Below, in pieces: positions 50,895 to 59,566 of a DNA stretch of 64,000 bases; position 1 is the stretch's first letter; the number at the start of each line of letters is the position of its first letter. The notes under the pieces were generated by a model that saw only the letters and a list, made by a program, of their open reading frames with translations, did not search any database and was not told the origin of the DNA. The position numbers were made by a program, and so were the translations under genes. Source of the DNA: JAIBJN01 sp963839745 (GTDB lineage Bacteria > Actinomycetota > Thermoleophilia > Gaiellales > Gaiellaceae); the NCBI GenBank assembly GCA_963839745.1, contig CAWIWC010000001.1:1-64000 (forward strand). Reading direction: 5' to 3'.

Positions 50895-51601
50895 GCGTAT
50901 GCCTCTCGGGTCAGCTCGAGGAACGCGTCCTCCAGGGACGACGGCTCCGGAGCGAGCTCGGCGAGAGTGGACTCGGCCACGAGCCGGCCGTGGTCGATGA
51001 TTACCACCCGGTCGACGGTCTGAGCGATCTCGGCCAGGTGGTGGCTGGAGATGAGCACGGCGCCGCCCCTTGCGGCGAAGGCCCGCAGGAAGTCGCGTAG
51101 CCAGCGCACCCCCTCTGGGTCGAGCCCGTTGGCGGGCTCGTCGAGCACGAGGAGCTCCGGATCGCCGAGGAGGGAGGCGGCGAGGCCCAGGCGCTGGCGC
51201 ATGCCGAGCGAGTAGCCGCCGGCCGGGCGGTCGGCCGCCTCGACCATGTCGACGAGCGCGAGCACCTCGTCCACGCGGGTCTCCGGCATGCCTGCGGCCC
51301 GGGAGAGGACGCGCAGGTGGTTGCGGCCGGTGCGCCCCGGATGGACATCCGAGGCCTCGAGCACGGCTCCGACCCTGGTGGCCGGCCGGTCGAGCTCGGC
51401 AAAGGGGCGGCCGAAGACGAGCGCCTCACCCTCGGCGGGCCGTGCCAGGCCGAGCAGCAGGCGCAGGGTCGTCGTCTTGCCGGCGCCGTTCGGGCCGAGG
51501 AAGCCGGTGACGCTCCCCGCCGCGACCTCGAAGGACAGGTCGCTGACAGCGGTGAGGTCGCCGAAGCGCTTGGTCAGCGCAAGTGCTGCTGCGACTGCCA
51601 T
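50891..51601 (-). CDS. ABC transporter ATP-binding protein
   Basis: The 236-residue protein has Walker A GPNGAGKTT, Q-loop region, signature YSLGMRQRLGLAASLLG, Walker B ELLVLDEPANGLDP and the switch His (ISSHHLAE). This is the DrrA/CcmA-like class of exporter ATPases. The ATGA-type overlap with the permease gene supports a two-gene operon. Confidence 0.88.
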   Translation of the reverse strand: MAVAAALALTKRFGDLTAVSDLSFEVAAGSVTGFLGPNGAGKTTTLRLLLGLARPAEGEALVFGRPFAELDRPATRVGAVLEASDVHPGRTGRNHLRVLSRAAGMPETRVDEVLALVDMVEAADRPAGGYSLGMRQRLGLAASLLGDPELLVLDEPANGLDPEGVRWLRDFLRAFAARGGAVLISSHHLAEIAQTVDRVVIIDHGRLVAESTLAELAPEPSSLEDAFLELTREAYA

Positions 51602-51676
51602 GCCCAGAGCCTTCCTCGGAGCCGCGATGCGCGCATCGGCAGAAGCCCGCCGCTCTCGTGCGGCCTTCCCGCAGGC

Positions 51677-52684
51677 CTAGAGGAGCACGTCTGCGGCGCA
51701 GCCGTGGACGAGCGCCGCGGGCACGTCGTCGCGCTCGACGCCGCGCAATGAAGGGTGCTCGAGATCGACCTCGACAGGGGCCCACTCGTCGAGCCCGAGC
51801 GCGGCCGCTCCTTCGCCCGCGCCGATCTCGAGGAGGCGCTCGACTGCGATCACGTTACGGCGAAGCTGCTGGCGGCGCGCGATGCCCTCGATCTCGCGCA
51901 GCTCCTCCAGCGGGTCGATCCTCACGTTCGAGTCGGAGCCGATGCAGAGCGGGACCTCGCGCGCGAGCAGGCCCTCGAGCGGTGGGAACCCGTCGCCGAG
52001 GTTCGCCTCGGTCGTGGGGCAGAGGCACACGCGGGCGCCGGCCTCGGCCAGGAGGTCGAGCTCGCGCTCGTCGGCGTGCGTCCCGTGAACGACCGTCGTG
52101 CGCGGCCCGAGGCACCCCGTCTCCGCCAGCAGCTCGATGGGCCGCAGGCCGTGCTCGGCCAGGCACTCCTCGATCTCGCGCGGCTGCTCATCTGCGTGGA
52201 CGTGGAGGACGAGGCCCTCGCGCGCGCCGTAGGCGCCGATCTCCTCGAGCCACTCGCGCGGGCAGGCGCGGACGGAGTGGGGAGCGAGCCCGACGCGGGC
52301 GCCGGCGCCGCGCAGCTCCTCGACCTGCGCGAGGTAGTCGGCGACCGACTCCTGCCGGAAGCGGTCGATGCCTCCGCGGCCGTAGGCGGAGAGCAGCAGC
52401 ACGAGCTCGATTCCGGCCTCGCGGGCGGCCTCGACGGCCGCGTGCGCCTCGGCGAGGCCGACGTAGTGGAACTCACCGACGGCGGTGTAGCCGGCCGCGC
52501 GCATCTCGCGGTAGGTCTCGACGTAGCCCTCCCGGACATGACTCGGGGTCAGACCCCCGGCCAGGTCCAGCATGGACTCGCGCCAGGCCCAGAAGTCGCC
52601 GCCCTCGGTCTTGCCCCGCAGCGCGCGCTGGAACGCGTGGCTGTGGGCGTTGACGAAGCCGGGGAGCGGAAGCCGGGCGGGCAC
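51677..52684 (-). CDS. hutF: Formimidoylglutamate deiminase
   Basis: Amidohydrolase of histidine degradation, converting N-formimidoyl-L-glutamate to N-formyl-L-glutamate. The 335-residue protein has the metal motif NAHSHAFQRAL, GEFHYVGLAEAH, VHADEQPREIEE, VHGTHAD and IGSDSNVRIDPLEELREIE, all typical of HutF. It lacks the usual N-terminal beta-sandwich (about 50-60 residues), so it is short for the family. No other hut genes are in the window. TAACGT on the reverse strand lies 6 nt before the GTG. Confidence 0.8.
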   Translation of the reverse strand: MPARLPLPGFVNAHSHAFQRALRGKTEGGDFWAWRESMLDLAGGLTPSHVREGYVETYREMRAAGYTAVGEFHYVGLAEAHAAVEAAREAGIELVLLLSAYGRGGIDRFRQESVADYLAQVEELRGAGARVGLAPHSVRACPREWLEEIGAYGAREGLVLHVHADEQPREIEECLAEHGLRPIELLAETGCLGPRTTVVHGTHADERELDLLAEAGARVCLCPTTEANLGDGFPPLEGLLAREVPLCIGSDSNVRIDPLEELREIEGIARRQQLRRNVIAVERLLEIGAGEGAAALGLDEWAPVEVDLEHPSLRGVERDDVPAALVHGCAADVLL

Positions 52685-52710
52685 CGCGCGACGTTACCAT
52701 TGGCTCGACG

Positions 52711-53262
52711 ATGGCCACGCGAGTCGTTCCGGCCCCGCTCGCGCAGATCCCGAACGCCCTCACGGTCCTGCGCCTGGCCGCCATCCCCGTCTTCGTCGTG
52801 CTCATGCTGGGCACCGACGGCGAAGGGAGCTACGGCCTGGCGGCCCTCTTCGCGGCCGCGGCGATCACCGACCAGATCGACGGCTTCCTCGCCCGGCGCT
52901 GGCATGTCGAGTCGGAGTTCGGGAAGTTCGCCGACCCGCTCGCCGACCGCCTCATGATCGACGCCGCCGTCCTGCTCCTCTGCCTGGACGACCGCCTCCC
53001 CTGGCTTGCGCTCGCCATCGTCCTCGGCCGCGACGCGCTCCTGATCGGCGGGTACCGGCTGGTCAGGGACCGCGGGTACGAGTTTTCCGTCTCGATGCCG
53101 GGGAAGATCGCCACCTGGGTGCTCTACGCGGGCATCACCGGCGTGATCGCCTCCGACAAGGGAACCGACTGGCCGCTCTGGCTGTTCTGGGCGGGGGTCG
53201 TCCTGGCTCTCGTCGCGGCCGTCCTCTACGTCGCCGGCGCCCTGCGTGAGGTGAGGCGATGA
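52711..53262 (+). CDS. CDP-alcohol phosphatidyltransferase (PgsA-like)
   Basis: The 183-residue membrane enzyme carries the CDP-alcohol phosphotransferase motif D-x2-DG-x2-AR-x8-G-x3-D-x3-D (TDQIDGFLARRWHVESEFGKFADPLADRL) and about five helices. It condenses CDP-diacylglycerol with glycerol-3-phosphate or another alcohol; PgsA is most likely, but phosphatidylinositol-phosphate or cardiolipin synthase cannot be excluded. TACCAT lies 10 nt before the ATG. It overlaps the next gene by 4 bp. Confidence 0.8.
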   Translation: MATRVVPAPLAQIPNALTVLRLAAIPVFVVLMLGTDGEGSYGLAALFAAAAITDQIDGFLARRWHVESEFGKFADPLADRLMIDAAVLLLCLDDRLPWLALAIVLGRDALLIGGYRLVRDRGYEFSVSMPGKIATWVLYAGITGVIASDKGTDWPLWLFWAGVVLALVAAVLYVAGALREVRR

Positions 53263-55775
53263 AGGCCGTCGTCATGGCCGGCGGCGAGGGCACGCGCCTG
53301 CGGCCGCTCACGTCGAACCAGCCGAAGCCGATGGTGCCGATCGTCGGCAAGCCGTGCATCGAGCACATCGTCGAGCTCCTGCGCGAGCACGGCTTCGACG
53401 ACGTCATCGTCACGCTCGCCTTCATGCCGCAGGCCATTCGCGGCTACTTCGGCGACGGCGAGGCCTACGGCGTGGCCATCCGCTACTCGGTCGAGGAGTC
53501 GCCCGCGGGCACGGCAGGGTCGGTCAAGCTCGCCGAGGAGGCTCTGAACGAGACGTTCCTCGTCATCTCGGGCGACGCCCTCTGCGACATCGACCTGGGC
53601 GACCTGATCCGCTTCCACCGGGAGAAGGAGGCCATGGTCACGATCGGCCTCAAGAGCGTCCCGAACCCCCTCGAGTTCGGCATCGTGGTCACGGACGACG
53701 ACGGCCGCATCGAGCGCTTCCTCGAGAAGCCGTCGTGGGGCCAGGTCTTCACGGACACGATCAACACGGGGATCTACGTGCTCGAGCCGGAGGTGCTCCG
53801 CCACATCCCGGACGACACGCCGTACGACTTCTCGAAGGAGCTCTTCCCGCTCCTGCTCGAGATGGGGAGGCCGCTCTACGGCTACGTCGCCGAGGGCTAC
53901 TGGCAGGACATCGGGAACCTCGACCAGTACCGCCAGGCGAACTTCGACGCGCTCGACGAGAGCGTTCGCCTGAATGTTCCCGGCATCCGACTCCGCGGGA
54001 ACGTCTGGGTCGGGGAGGGCGTCGCCCTGGACGACCTCGAGACGATCGAGGGCCCTGCATACGTCGGCAACTACGCGCGCATCGCGCCGAACGCCTCCGT
54101 CGGCCCGTACTCGGTGCTCATGAACAGCGTCACGGTCGGCGACCACGCGAAGACCTCGCGGTCGGTCATCGACGCCTCCACCTCGATCGGGCGCAGCGTG
54201 CTCATCGAAGGCGCGATCCTCGGCAAGGCCTGCGACATCCGCCCGCACGCCCGCCTTCACGAGGGCGTGGCCGTGGGCGACGACTGCACGATCGGCGAGG
54301 AGAGCGTCGTCATGCCCGGCGTCCGCATCTACCCGTTCAAGGAGGTGGAGTCGGGCTCGCTCGTCGACCGCAACCTCATCTGGGAGTCGCGCCTCTCGTC
54401 GCGGCTGATCGGCCTCGACGGCATCTCGGGGCGTATCAACGTCGAGCTGACCCCCGAGACCGCCCTGCGGCTGGGGATCGCGCTGGGGACCGCGCTCGAG
54501 CGCGGCGCACGTGTCGTGACGAGCCGCGCAGCCTCTACCTCGTGCCGCCTCATCCGCCGCGCGCTGATCGCCGGCGTCAACTCGACCGGCGTGCACGCCG
54601 CCGACCTCCAGGTCATGCCGGCGGCCGTGAACCGCCACTTCCTGAAGACGGAGGGCTTCGACGCGGGCATCCACGTCCAGCCGAGCCCGTCCGACCCGGA
54701 AGTCGTGCAGATCCGTGTCTACGAGCCGCCGGGCACGCCCGCGTCGCCGGCGCTCATCAAGGAGATCGAGAAGCACTACTCCCGCCAGGAGTTTCGCCGC
54801 GCCGCGTGGAACGAGGTGGGGGAGATCACCTACTCGGCGCGCACGGCCGAGACCTACGTCCAGGACCTGCTCGAGACGCTCGACGTGCAGGCGATCCGCT
54901 CCCGCGGTTTCCGCATCGTCGTCGACTACGCGTTCTCGGCGGCCTCGCTCGTCCTCCCGCAGGTCCTCGGCGCGCTCGACGTCGAGTCGGTCGCCTCGCA
55001 CGCGTACGTCAGCGAGCGGCGCCAGTCGACGGAGCGCGCGACGCTGGCCGAGTCCCTGGGGCAGACGAAGCGCCTGGTCCAGGCGGTCGGGGCTGACCTC
55101 GGTGCGGTGCTCGACCCCGCCGCCGAGCGCATCTTCCTCGTCGACGACCAGGCCCGCGAGGTCCCGGTCGAGCAGGAGCTTCTCCTCTTCCTGCGCCTGC
55201 TCGCCTCCGACGGCAAGCAGGGCCGGCTCGCGTTCCCGACCACGGTGACGAGCCTCGTCGACGACCTCGTCAAGGACACGGACCTCGAGATCCTGCGCAC
55301 GCCCGCCTCGCTCTCGGCGCTCACCATGGCCGCGGCGGGCGACGGCGTCATCTTCGCGGGCTCGGTCGGCGGCGGCTTCGTCTTCCCCGACTTCGTGCCC
55401 GCCTACGACGGGATGGCGAGCCTCTGCAAGCTCCTCGAGCTGCTGGCGCCGGTGCGCCGGCCGCTCTCCGAGATCGTGGGCGAGCTGCCCGAGTCGACGG
55501 TCGTCCACCGCCAGGTGCGGTGCCCGTGGGCGAAGAAGGGCGCGGTCATGCGCATCCTCACGGAGCGCACCAAGGGGAAGAAGGTCGACGTGAGCGACGG
55601 GATCAAGGTCTTCGACGAGCGCGGGTGGGCGCAGGTGCTGCCCGACCCCGACGACCCGGTCGTGCACGTCTACGCCGAGGGAAAGACGCCCGACGACGGC
55701 GCGGCCCTCGAGGCCGAGTTCCTGGGCCTCGTCGAGGAGATCGTGGCCTCGGAGGACGAAGCCGAAGACGTCTAG
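53259..55775 (+). CDS. Mannose-1-phosphate guanylyltransferase/phosphomannomutase-like fusion
   Basis: The 838-residue protein has a nucleotidyltransferase domain (residues 1-235: MAGGEGTRLRPLTSNQPKPM, DALCDIDLGD), a left-handed beta-helix (about 245-370) and a C-terminal phosphohexomutase-like domain (about 385-830). In the mutase domain the phosphoserine loop reads SRAASTSCRL instead of TASHNP, so that half may be degenerate, as in related actinobacterial and archaeal proteins. It probably makes GDP-mannose for glycolipids or polysaccharide. It overlaps the phosphatidyltransferase gene, suggesting joint lipomannan-type synthesis. Confidence 0.82.
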   Translation: MKAVVMAGGEGTRLRPLTSNQPKPMVPIVGKPCIEHIVELLREHGFDDVIVTLAFMPQAIRGYFGDGEAYGVAIRYSVEESPAGTAGSVKLAEEALNETFLVISGDALCDIDLGDLIRFHREKEAMVTIGLKSVPNPLEFGIVVTDDDGRIERFLEKPSWGQVFTDTINTGIYVLEPEVLRHIPDDTPYDFSKELFPLLLEMGRPLYGYVAEGYWQDIGNLDQYRQANFDALDESVRLNVPGIRLRGNVWVGEGVALDDLETIEGPAYVGNYARIAPNASVGPYSVLMNSVTVGDHAKTSRSVIDASTSIGRSVLIEGAILGKACDIRPHARLHEGVAVGDDCTIGEESVVMPGVRIYPFKEVESGSLVDRNLIWESRLSSRLIGLDGISGRINVELTPETALRLGIALGTALERGARVVTSRAASTSCRLIRRALIAGVNSTGVHAADLQVMPAAVNRHFLKTEGFDAGIHVQPSPSDPEVVQIRVYEPPGTPASPALIKEIEKHYSRQEFRRAAWNEVGEITYSARTAETYVQDLLETLDVQAIRSRGFRIVVDYAFSAASLVLPQVLGALDVESVASHAYVSERRQSTERATLAESLGQTKRLVQAVGADLGAVLDPAAERIFLVDDQAREVPVEQELLLFLRLLASDGKQGRLAFPTTVTSLVDDLVKDTDLEILRTPASLSALTMAAAGDGVIFAGSVGGGFVFPDFVPAYDGMASLCKLLELLAPVRRPLSEIVGELPESTVVHRQVRCPWAKKGAVMRILTERTKGKKVDVSDGIKVFDERGWAQVLPDPDDPVVHVYAEGKTPDDGAALEAEFLGLVEEIVASEDEAEDV

Positions 55776-55891
55776 GGGCAAATCCCCCTGGAAATGCGGC
55801 TTTCGGGCTCAACCCTCAAGTCGAGGTTTACGGATGGGCGCCGGAATGGTTTACTGTAGGACGCCCCTCGTCCCCGATCCTGGAGAGCTGC

Positions 55892-56167
55892 GTGGAAGCC
55901 CTGCCTGACCTTGCAACCCTGTCCGACCAGGAACTACGCGACCTGATTCGCGAGCTCATGCACGAGGAGCACGAAGTTTCCTACCGGCGCCGGATCCTGC
56001 ACGGGAAGATCGACATCCTGCGCGCCGAGCTCCAGTCCCGCCTCCAGAAGCAGGTGGGGGAGGGGGAGAGCCCGCTCAAGGACATCGACGTGAACCGCCT
56101 GGCCGAGATCCTCGCCTCGAAGGCACCGCCCCCGACGGACGAGGAGCTGGACGCCGGGAAGCAGTGA
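55892..56167 (+). CDS. rsiG: RsiG-family cyclic-di-GMP-dependent anti-sigma factor
   Basis: The 91-residue product is a helical hairpin with the segment EEHEVSYRRRILHGKIDILRA. It fits the RsiG c-di-GMP-binding pattern E-x3-S-x2-R-x3-Q-x3-D with His at the Gln position. In Streptomyces, RsiG loaded with c-di-GMP holds the sporulation sigma WhiG; in Rubrobacter a small homologue works as a homodimer, and this short single-motif protein suggests the same. Its stop overlaps the FHA gene (GTGA). A GGAGAG site precedes the GTG. WhiG itself is not in the window. Confidence 0.7.
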   Translation: MEALPDLATLSDQELRDLIRELMHEEHEVSYRRRILHGKIDILRAELQSRLQKQVGEGESPLKDIDVNRLAEILASKAPPPTDEELDAGKQ

Positions 56168-56631
56168 CCTACGTCCACTGCCCCGAGTGCGGCTTCCAGA
56201 ACCCTGAGGCCGCGAACTACTGCTCCAAGTGCGGGGCGCTGCTCATCCATGACGAGCCCGGCGCGCACACGACGATGACCTTCACGCCAGAGGAGACGGC
56301 CGAGGACGACTCGCTCTCCCTCGCCGACCTTCGCATCGAGGGGCCGGCGCTCGTCGTCCGCGCGGGCGGCGGCAGGGCGGGGGAGACCTTCGCGCTGGAG
56401 CAGGACCGGACGTCTCTCGGCCGCGCGCCCGAGTGCGAGGTCTTCCTGGACGACGTGACCGTCTCGCGGCGCCATGCGGTCGTGACGCGCGATGCCGAGG
56501 GCTTCACGCTCCACGACGAGGGAAGCTTGAACGGCACGTACGTCAACCGCCGCCGTGTCGAGAGCGCCAAGCTCGAGGACGGCGACGAGGTCCAGATCGG
56601 CAAGTACAAGCTGACGTTCCTGGAGAGCTGA
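56164..56631 (+). CDS. FHA-domain protein with N-terminal zinc ribbon (GarA-like)
   Basis: The 155-residue protein starts with a zinc ribbon (YVHCPECGFQNPEAANYCSKCGAL), has a linker with a TT pair (HTTMTFTPEE) and ends in an FHA domain (RTSLGRAPECEVFLDDVTVSRRHAVVTR, EGSLNGTYVNRRRV). In GarA/OdhI, Ser/Thr kinases phosphorylate such an N-terminal Thr, which then folds back on the FHA domain and switches metabolic-enzyme binding. The added zinc ribbon is a variation. It lies 1 bp before the MerR gene, as in other actinobacteria. Confidence 0.82.
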   Translation: MTYVHCPECGFQNPEAANYCSKCGALLIHDEPGAHTTMTFTPEETAEDDSLSLADLRIEGPALVVRAGGGRAGETFALEQDRTSLGRAPECEVFLDDVTVSRRHAVVTRDAEGFTLHDEGSLNGTYVNRRRVESAKLEDGDEVQIGKYKLTFLES

Positions 56632-56632
56632 G

Positions 56633-57325
56633 GTGGCAACGGCGCCGGCGGACATCGGGCACGACCGTCCCCTGACCATCGGGGCGGTCTGCAACCGCTT
56701 GCAGGCCGAGTTTCCCGACATCTCCATCTCCAAGATCCGCTACCTCGAGGACCAGGGACTGCTCGCGCCCCGGCGGACGCAGGGCGGCTACCGCCTCTTC
56801 ACCGAAGAGGATGTCGAGCGCCTGCAGACGATCCTCCGCCTCCAGCGCGACGAGTTCCTGCCGCTTCGGGTGATCCGCCAGGAGCTCGCCGCCGGCGTCC
56901 CGCGCACCCGCGAGAAGACCCGCTCGGCCGGCCTGCAGGTGTCGGAGGACGAGGTCGACTTCGCCACCCTCTGCGAGCGCGCCGGCGTGGACGGCTCGTT
57001 CGTCCGCGAGCTGGAGGAGTACGGGCTGGTCGAGCCGCGCACGATCGACGGTGAGAAGCGCTTCCCGGAGCGCGACGTCGACGTCGCTGCCGCCTGCGCG
57101 CGCCTGGCACGCTATGGCGTCGCCCCGCGGAACCTCGCTACTTTCCGTCGCTGGGCCGACAACGAGGCGGATCTCCTCGAGCGGATCGTCGCGCCGGAGC
57201 TGCGCTCGGCCAACCCGGAGAAGCGCCACGCGGGCCTCGAGAACCTCGAGACGCTCGCCGCGCTCTCGCAGGAGCTGTCCAACCTGCTCTTCTGGCGAGC
57301 GCTCCGCGGTATCGTGCCGCGGTGA
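56633..57325 (+). CDS. ftsR: MerR-family regulator, FtsR-like
   Basis: The 230-residue protein has an N-terminal winged HTH (LTIGAVCNRLQAEFPDISISKIRYLEDQGLL, RRTQGGYRLFTEEDVERL) and a long C-terminal helical region. Size and the FHA-MerR gene order match FtsR of corynebacteria, a direct activator of ftsZ. The DNA targets here are unknown. The GTG is 1 bp after the FHA stop; apt overlaps its end. Confidence 0.75.
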   Translation: MATAPADIGHDRPLTIGAVCNRLQAEFPDISISKIRYLEDQGLLAPRRTQGGYRLFTEEDVERLQTILRLQRDEFLPLRVIRQELAAGVPRTREKTRSAGLQVSEDEVDFATLCERAGVDGSFVRELEEYGLVEPRTIDGEKRFPERDVDVAAACARLARYGVAPRNLATFRRWADNEADLLERIVAPELRSANPEKRHAGLENLETLAALSQELSNLLFWRALRGIVPR

Positions 57326-57843
57326 CCGATCTCAGCGCCAAGATCCGGGACATCCCGGACTTTCCCAAGCGCGGCATCGTCTTCAAGGACATCATGCCGC
57401 TCCTCGCCGACGCGGACGCGCTGCACGAGACGGTCGAGCGGCTCGGCGAGTTCGCGGAGCCGCGCAAGCCGGATGTCGTGCTCGGTGCCGAGGCCCGCGG
57501 CTTCATCCTCGGTGCAGCGCTCGCCTACCGGCTCGGCTGCGGCTTCGTGGCCGCGCGGAAGCCGGGCAAGCTCCCGTGGCGCACGATCAGCGCGAAGTAC
57601 GCCCTCGAGTACGGCTTCGACGCCCTCGAGCTCCATGCGGACGCGATCGCACAGGGCAGCAGAGTCCTCATCCACGATGACCTCCTGGCCACCGGCGGCA
57701 CCGCCAGGGCCAAGATCGACCTCGTGGAGCAGCTCGGCGGCACCGTCGTCGGGCTCGCCTTCGTGATCGAGCTCGAGTTCCTGAACGGCCGCGAGAAGGT
57801 CGGCGGCTACGACGTCTTCTCGCTCATTCAGTACTCGGACTAA
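57322..57843 (+). CDS. apt: Adenine phosphoribosyltransferase
   Basis: Salvages adenine to AMP using PRPP. The 173-residue protein has IRDIPDFPKRGIVFKDIMPLL, VLGAEARGFILGAALAYRLG, the flexible loop region LPWRTISAKYALEYG and the PRPP motif VLIHDDLLATGGTARA. The GTGA overlap with the MerR gene is clear. A short inverted repeat GGAGGA-GCG-TCCTCC follows the stop. Confidence 0.93.
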   Translation: MTDLSAKIRDIPDFPKRGIVFKDIMPLLADADALHETVERLGEFAEPRKPDVVLGAEARGFILGAALAYRLGCGFVAARKPGKLPWRTISAKYALEYGFDALELHADAIAQGSRVLIHDDLLATGGTARAKIDLVEQLGGTVVGLAFVIELEFLNGREKVGGYDVFSLIQYSD

Positions 57844-57895
57844 ACGATCGGTGTGGAGGAGCGTCCTCCGTGCCGATACATAATTCAGAGACCGA

Positions 57896-58498
57896 ATGTA
57901 CGACCAGCTCACCGGGCGCTACACCTTCGCGTGCCCGGCGCGAGGCGAGGTCAGAGTCCCGCTCTCGCGCTTCCGCGTCCTCGAGCGCCTGCTCGGAGCG
58001 GAGAGGCCGGCGGTCTACAAGGTCACCTTCGCGTGCGACTGCGGCGCGGAGCACGACGGGCTCGTAACGCACGAGGAGCTCGACTGGGCGCCGCTCGCCG
58101 GCGCCGACACGCCGTTCCTCAACCTGATGACCGCGCGGCTCGAGTCGGCGGCGCTGGAGCTGCTCGACCTCGCGGCGCGGCGGATCAAGGCGGGCCAGTG
58201 GCCCTGGAGCTTCTTCTGCTATCCGGAGGAGCGCCCGCGGCCCGTCACGCCCTCGGCCTTCCGTGTCCTCGGAGGGGGCGGGGAGGAGCTCGGGCTCGCC
58301 GTCGAGTGCCCGCTCTGCTCACACACGTCCGTGAACGTCGTCAGCCGCGACCACGTCGACGTGCCGTTCTACAACGACCGCCAAATCGGCGTCGTCGAGC
58401 ACGTTTTCAGCCAGGACCGCGAGCTGGCGCTCTCGGCCTTCCGCGACGAGCTCGAGTCGAGCCTCTTCGACGCGAGCCGGCGCGACCTCGCTGCGTAA
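57896..58498 (+). CDS. Hypothetical protein with paired Cys/His motifs
   Basis: The 200-residue protein has two possible zinc sites (FACDCGAEH around residue 45; VECPLCSH around residue 138) and no signal peptide. Other patterned stretches are YTFACPARGEVRVPLSRFRV and DVPFYNDRQIGVVEHVF. I do not recognise the family. CATAAT (57879-57884) is a good -10 box 11 nt before the ATG. Confidence 0.6.
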   Translation: MYDQLTGRYTFACPARGEVRVPLSRFRVLERLLGAERPAVYKVTFACDCGAEHDGLVTHEELDWAPLAGADTPFLNLMTARLESAALELLDLAARRIKAGQWPWSFFCYPEERPRPVTPSAFRVLGGGGEELGLAVECPLCSHTSVNVVSRDHVDVPFYNDRQIGVVEHVFSQDRELALSAFRDELESSLFDASRRDLAA

Positions 58499-58572
58499 CC
58501 GTCGGGCGGTTACAGCCGGTGCAATCGGGGGACAACCCCCGAAACGACGCAACGAGGGGAGATTGATTCAGC

Positions 58573-59241
58573 ATGCTCTTGAGACGACGTGACGCGGTGG
58601 CCGAGGACGAGGCCGTCGTCGAGCGCGAGGAGCACGCCTGGGGCAGCCCTCCGGTCGTGCGTGGCCTCACCACGCTGATCGGCGTGGCGGCCGCAGGGTT
58701 CCTCGTCTGGCTGGCGACCCAGTTCGACCTCGGATCGACCGGCGAGTACTGGTCCGCGATGGGCATCCTGGCCGGCGCCGGCGCCTGCCTCGGAATCTCC
58801 CAGCTCATCGGCGGCTGGACGAAGTGGGGCGCCCCCACGATCAGCCCCGGCGTCTTCCTGCTGGCCTTCCTACCGACGCTGATCGCCGTCGGCGGCATCC
58901 TCGTCGCCACGCGCCCGACGGGCACCGAGGAAGGCGAGGACGTGGCCGGTTGGATCCAGGACATCGGGCTCGGCGGCGTCGCCGAGGACCTCATCCTCTT
59001 CCAGGGCGTGCTCGCCTTCGGCCTCGGCATCGTCTTTGCCTTCATGTTCGACACCCGCGGCCCTCGCACGCGCGTGGTCGAGGAGCGCGAGGCGATCGTG
59101 CCGGACGAAGACGTGCACGACTACCGCGGCGACGGCGAGATCGTCACGGACGATGAAACTGTTGTCCGTGAAGAGGCTGTGCCCGCAGCGACCGTGCGCG
59201 AGGAGCGCACGATCGTCGAGGAGCGCGACACCAGAAGCTAG
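58573..59241 (+). CDS. Three-helix membrane protein with acidic cytoplasmic tail
   Basis: The 222-residue protein has three or four hydrophobic helices (LTTLIGVAAAGFLVWLATQF; MGILAGAGACLGISQLI; VFLLAFLPTLIAVGGILVAT; LILFQGVLAFGLGIVFAFMF) and about 65 Glu/Asp/Arg-rich residues at the C-terminus with imperfect VVEEREAIV/TIVEERDT repeats. A GAGGGGAG ribosome site is present, and an inverted repeat CGGGGG-ACAA-CCCCCG lies in the leader. Function unknown. A strong terminator follows. Confidence 0.6.
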   Translation: MLLRRRDAVAEDEAVVEREEHAWGSPPVVRGLTTLIGVAAAGFLVWLATQFDLGSTGEYWSAMGILAGAGACLGISQLIGGWTKWGAPTISPGVFLLAFLPTLIAVGGILVATRPTGTEEGEDVAGWIQDIGLGGVAEDLILFQGVLAFGLGIVFAFMFDTRGPRTRVVEEREAIVPDEDVHDYRGDGEIVTDDETVVREEAVPAATVREERTIVEERDTRS

Positions 59242-59254
59242 AAGCGCTGCGCCT

Positions 59255-59294
59255 GAGGCACGGCGGAGGCTGCGGCCGGCCTCCGCCGTGCCTC
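59255..59294 (+). terminator. Perfect 15-bp hairpin terminator
   Basis: GAGGCACGGCGGAGG (59255-59269) pairs without mismatch with CCTCCGCCGTGCCTC (59280-59294), leaving a 10-nt loop, 13 bp after the stop of the membrane-protein gene. It supports starting the next gene after it. Confidence 0.8.
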
Positions 59295-59350
59295 AACCCT
59301 CGCGCAGGGGATCGCGCGATCGGAGCAGGCTCGCCGATATCGAGAAGGCA

Positions 59351-59554
59351 ATGGACGACCCGGCGATCCAGAGGCTCAAGGGACGGGGCGCACCCCGTCT
59401 CCTCGCGGATTTCGCAGCCCTGGGGCGGATCACGGACGGCGAGGGCCCCAGCGGTCGGCACCGACTCGAGCTCGAGGTCGGGTGCGATCTCGCGGACTTC
59501 CTGGTGAGCGCGCTGGCCCGCAGCGCGCCGCGCGCGTACGCCGCGGTCGCCTAA
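59351..59554 (+). CDS. 67-residue hypothetical protein
   Basis: From ATG 59351 the product begins MDDPAIQRLKGRGAPRLLAD and ends LADFLVSALARSAPRAYAAVA. It looks globular and weakly helical. No family is recognised. A longer in-frame GTG start inside the terminator hairpin is less likely. Confidence 0.4.
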   Translation: MDDPAIQRLKGRGAPRLLADFAALGRITDGEGPSGRHRLELEVGCDLADFLVSALARSAPRAYAAVA

Positions 59555-59566
59555 GCGCCCAGCCGC

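Noticed and set aside
51583..52653. Large + strand frames antisense to hutF and the ABC genes
   Set aside because: Arg/Ala/Gly-rich shadows of the reverse-strand genes, which have complete catalytic motifs.
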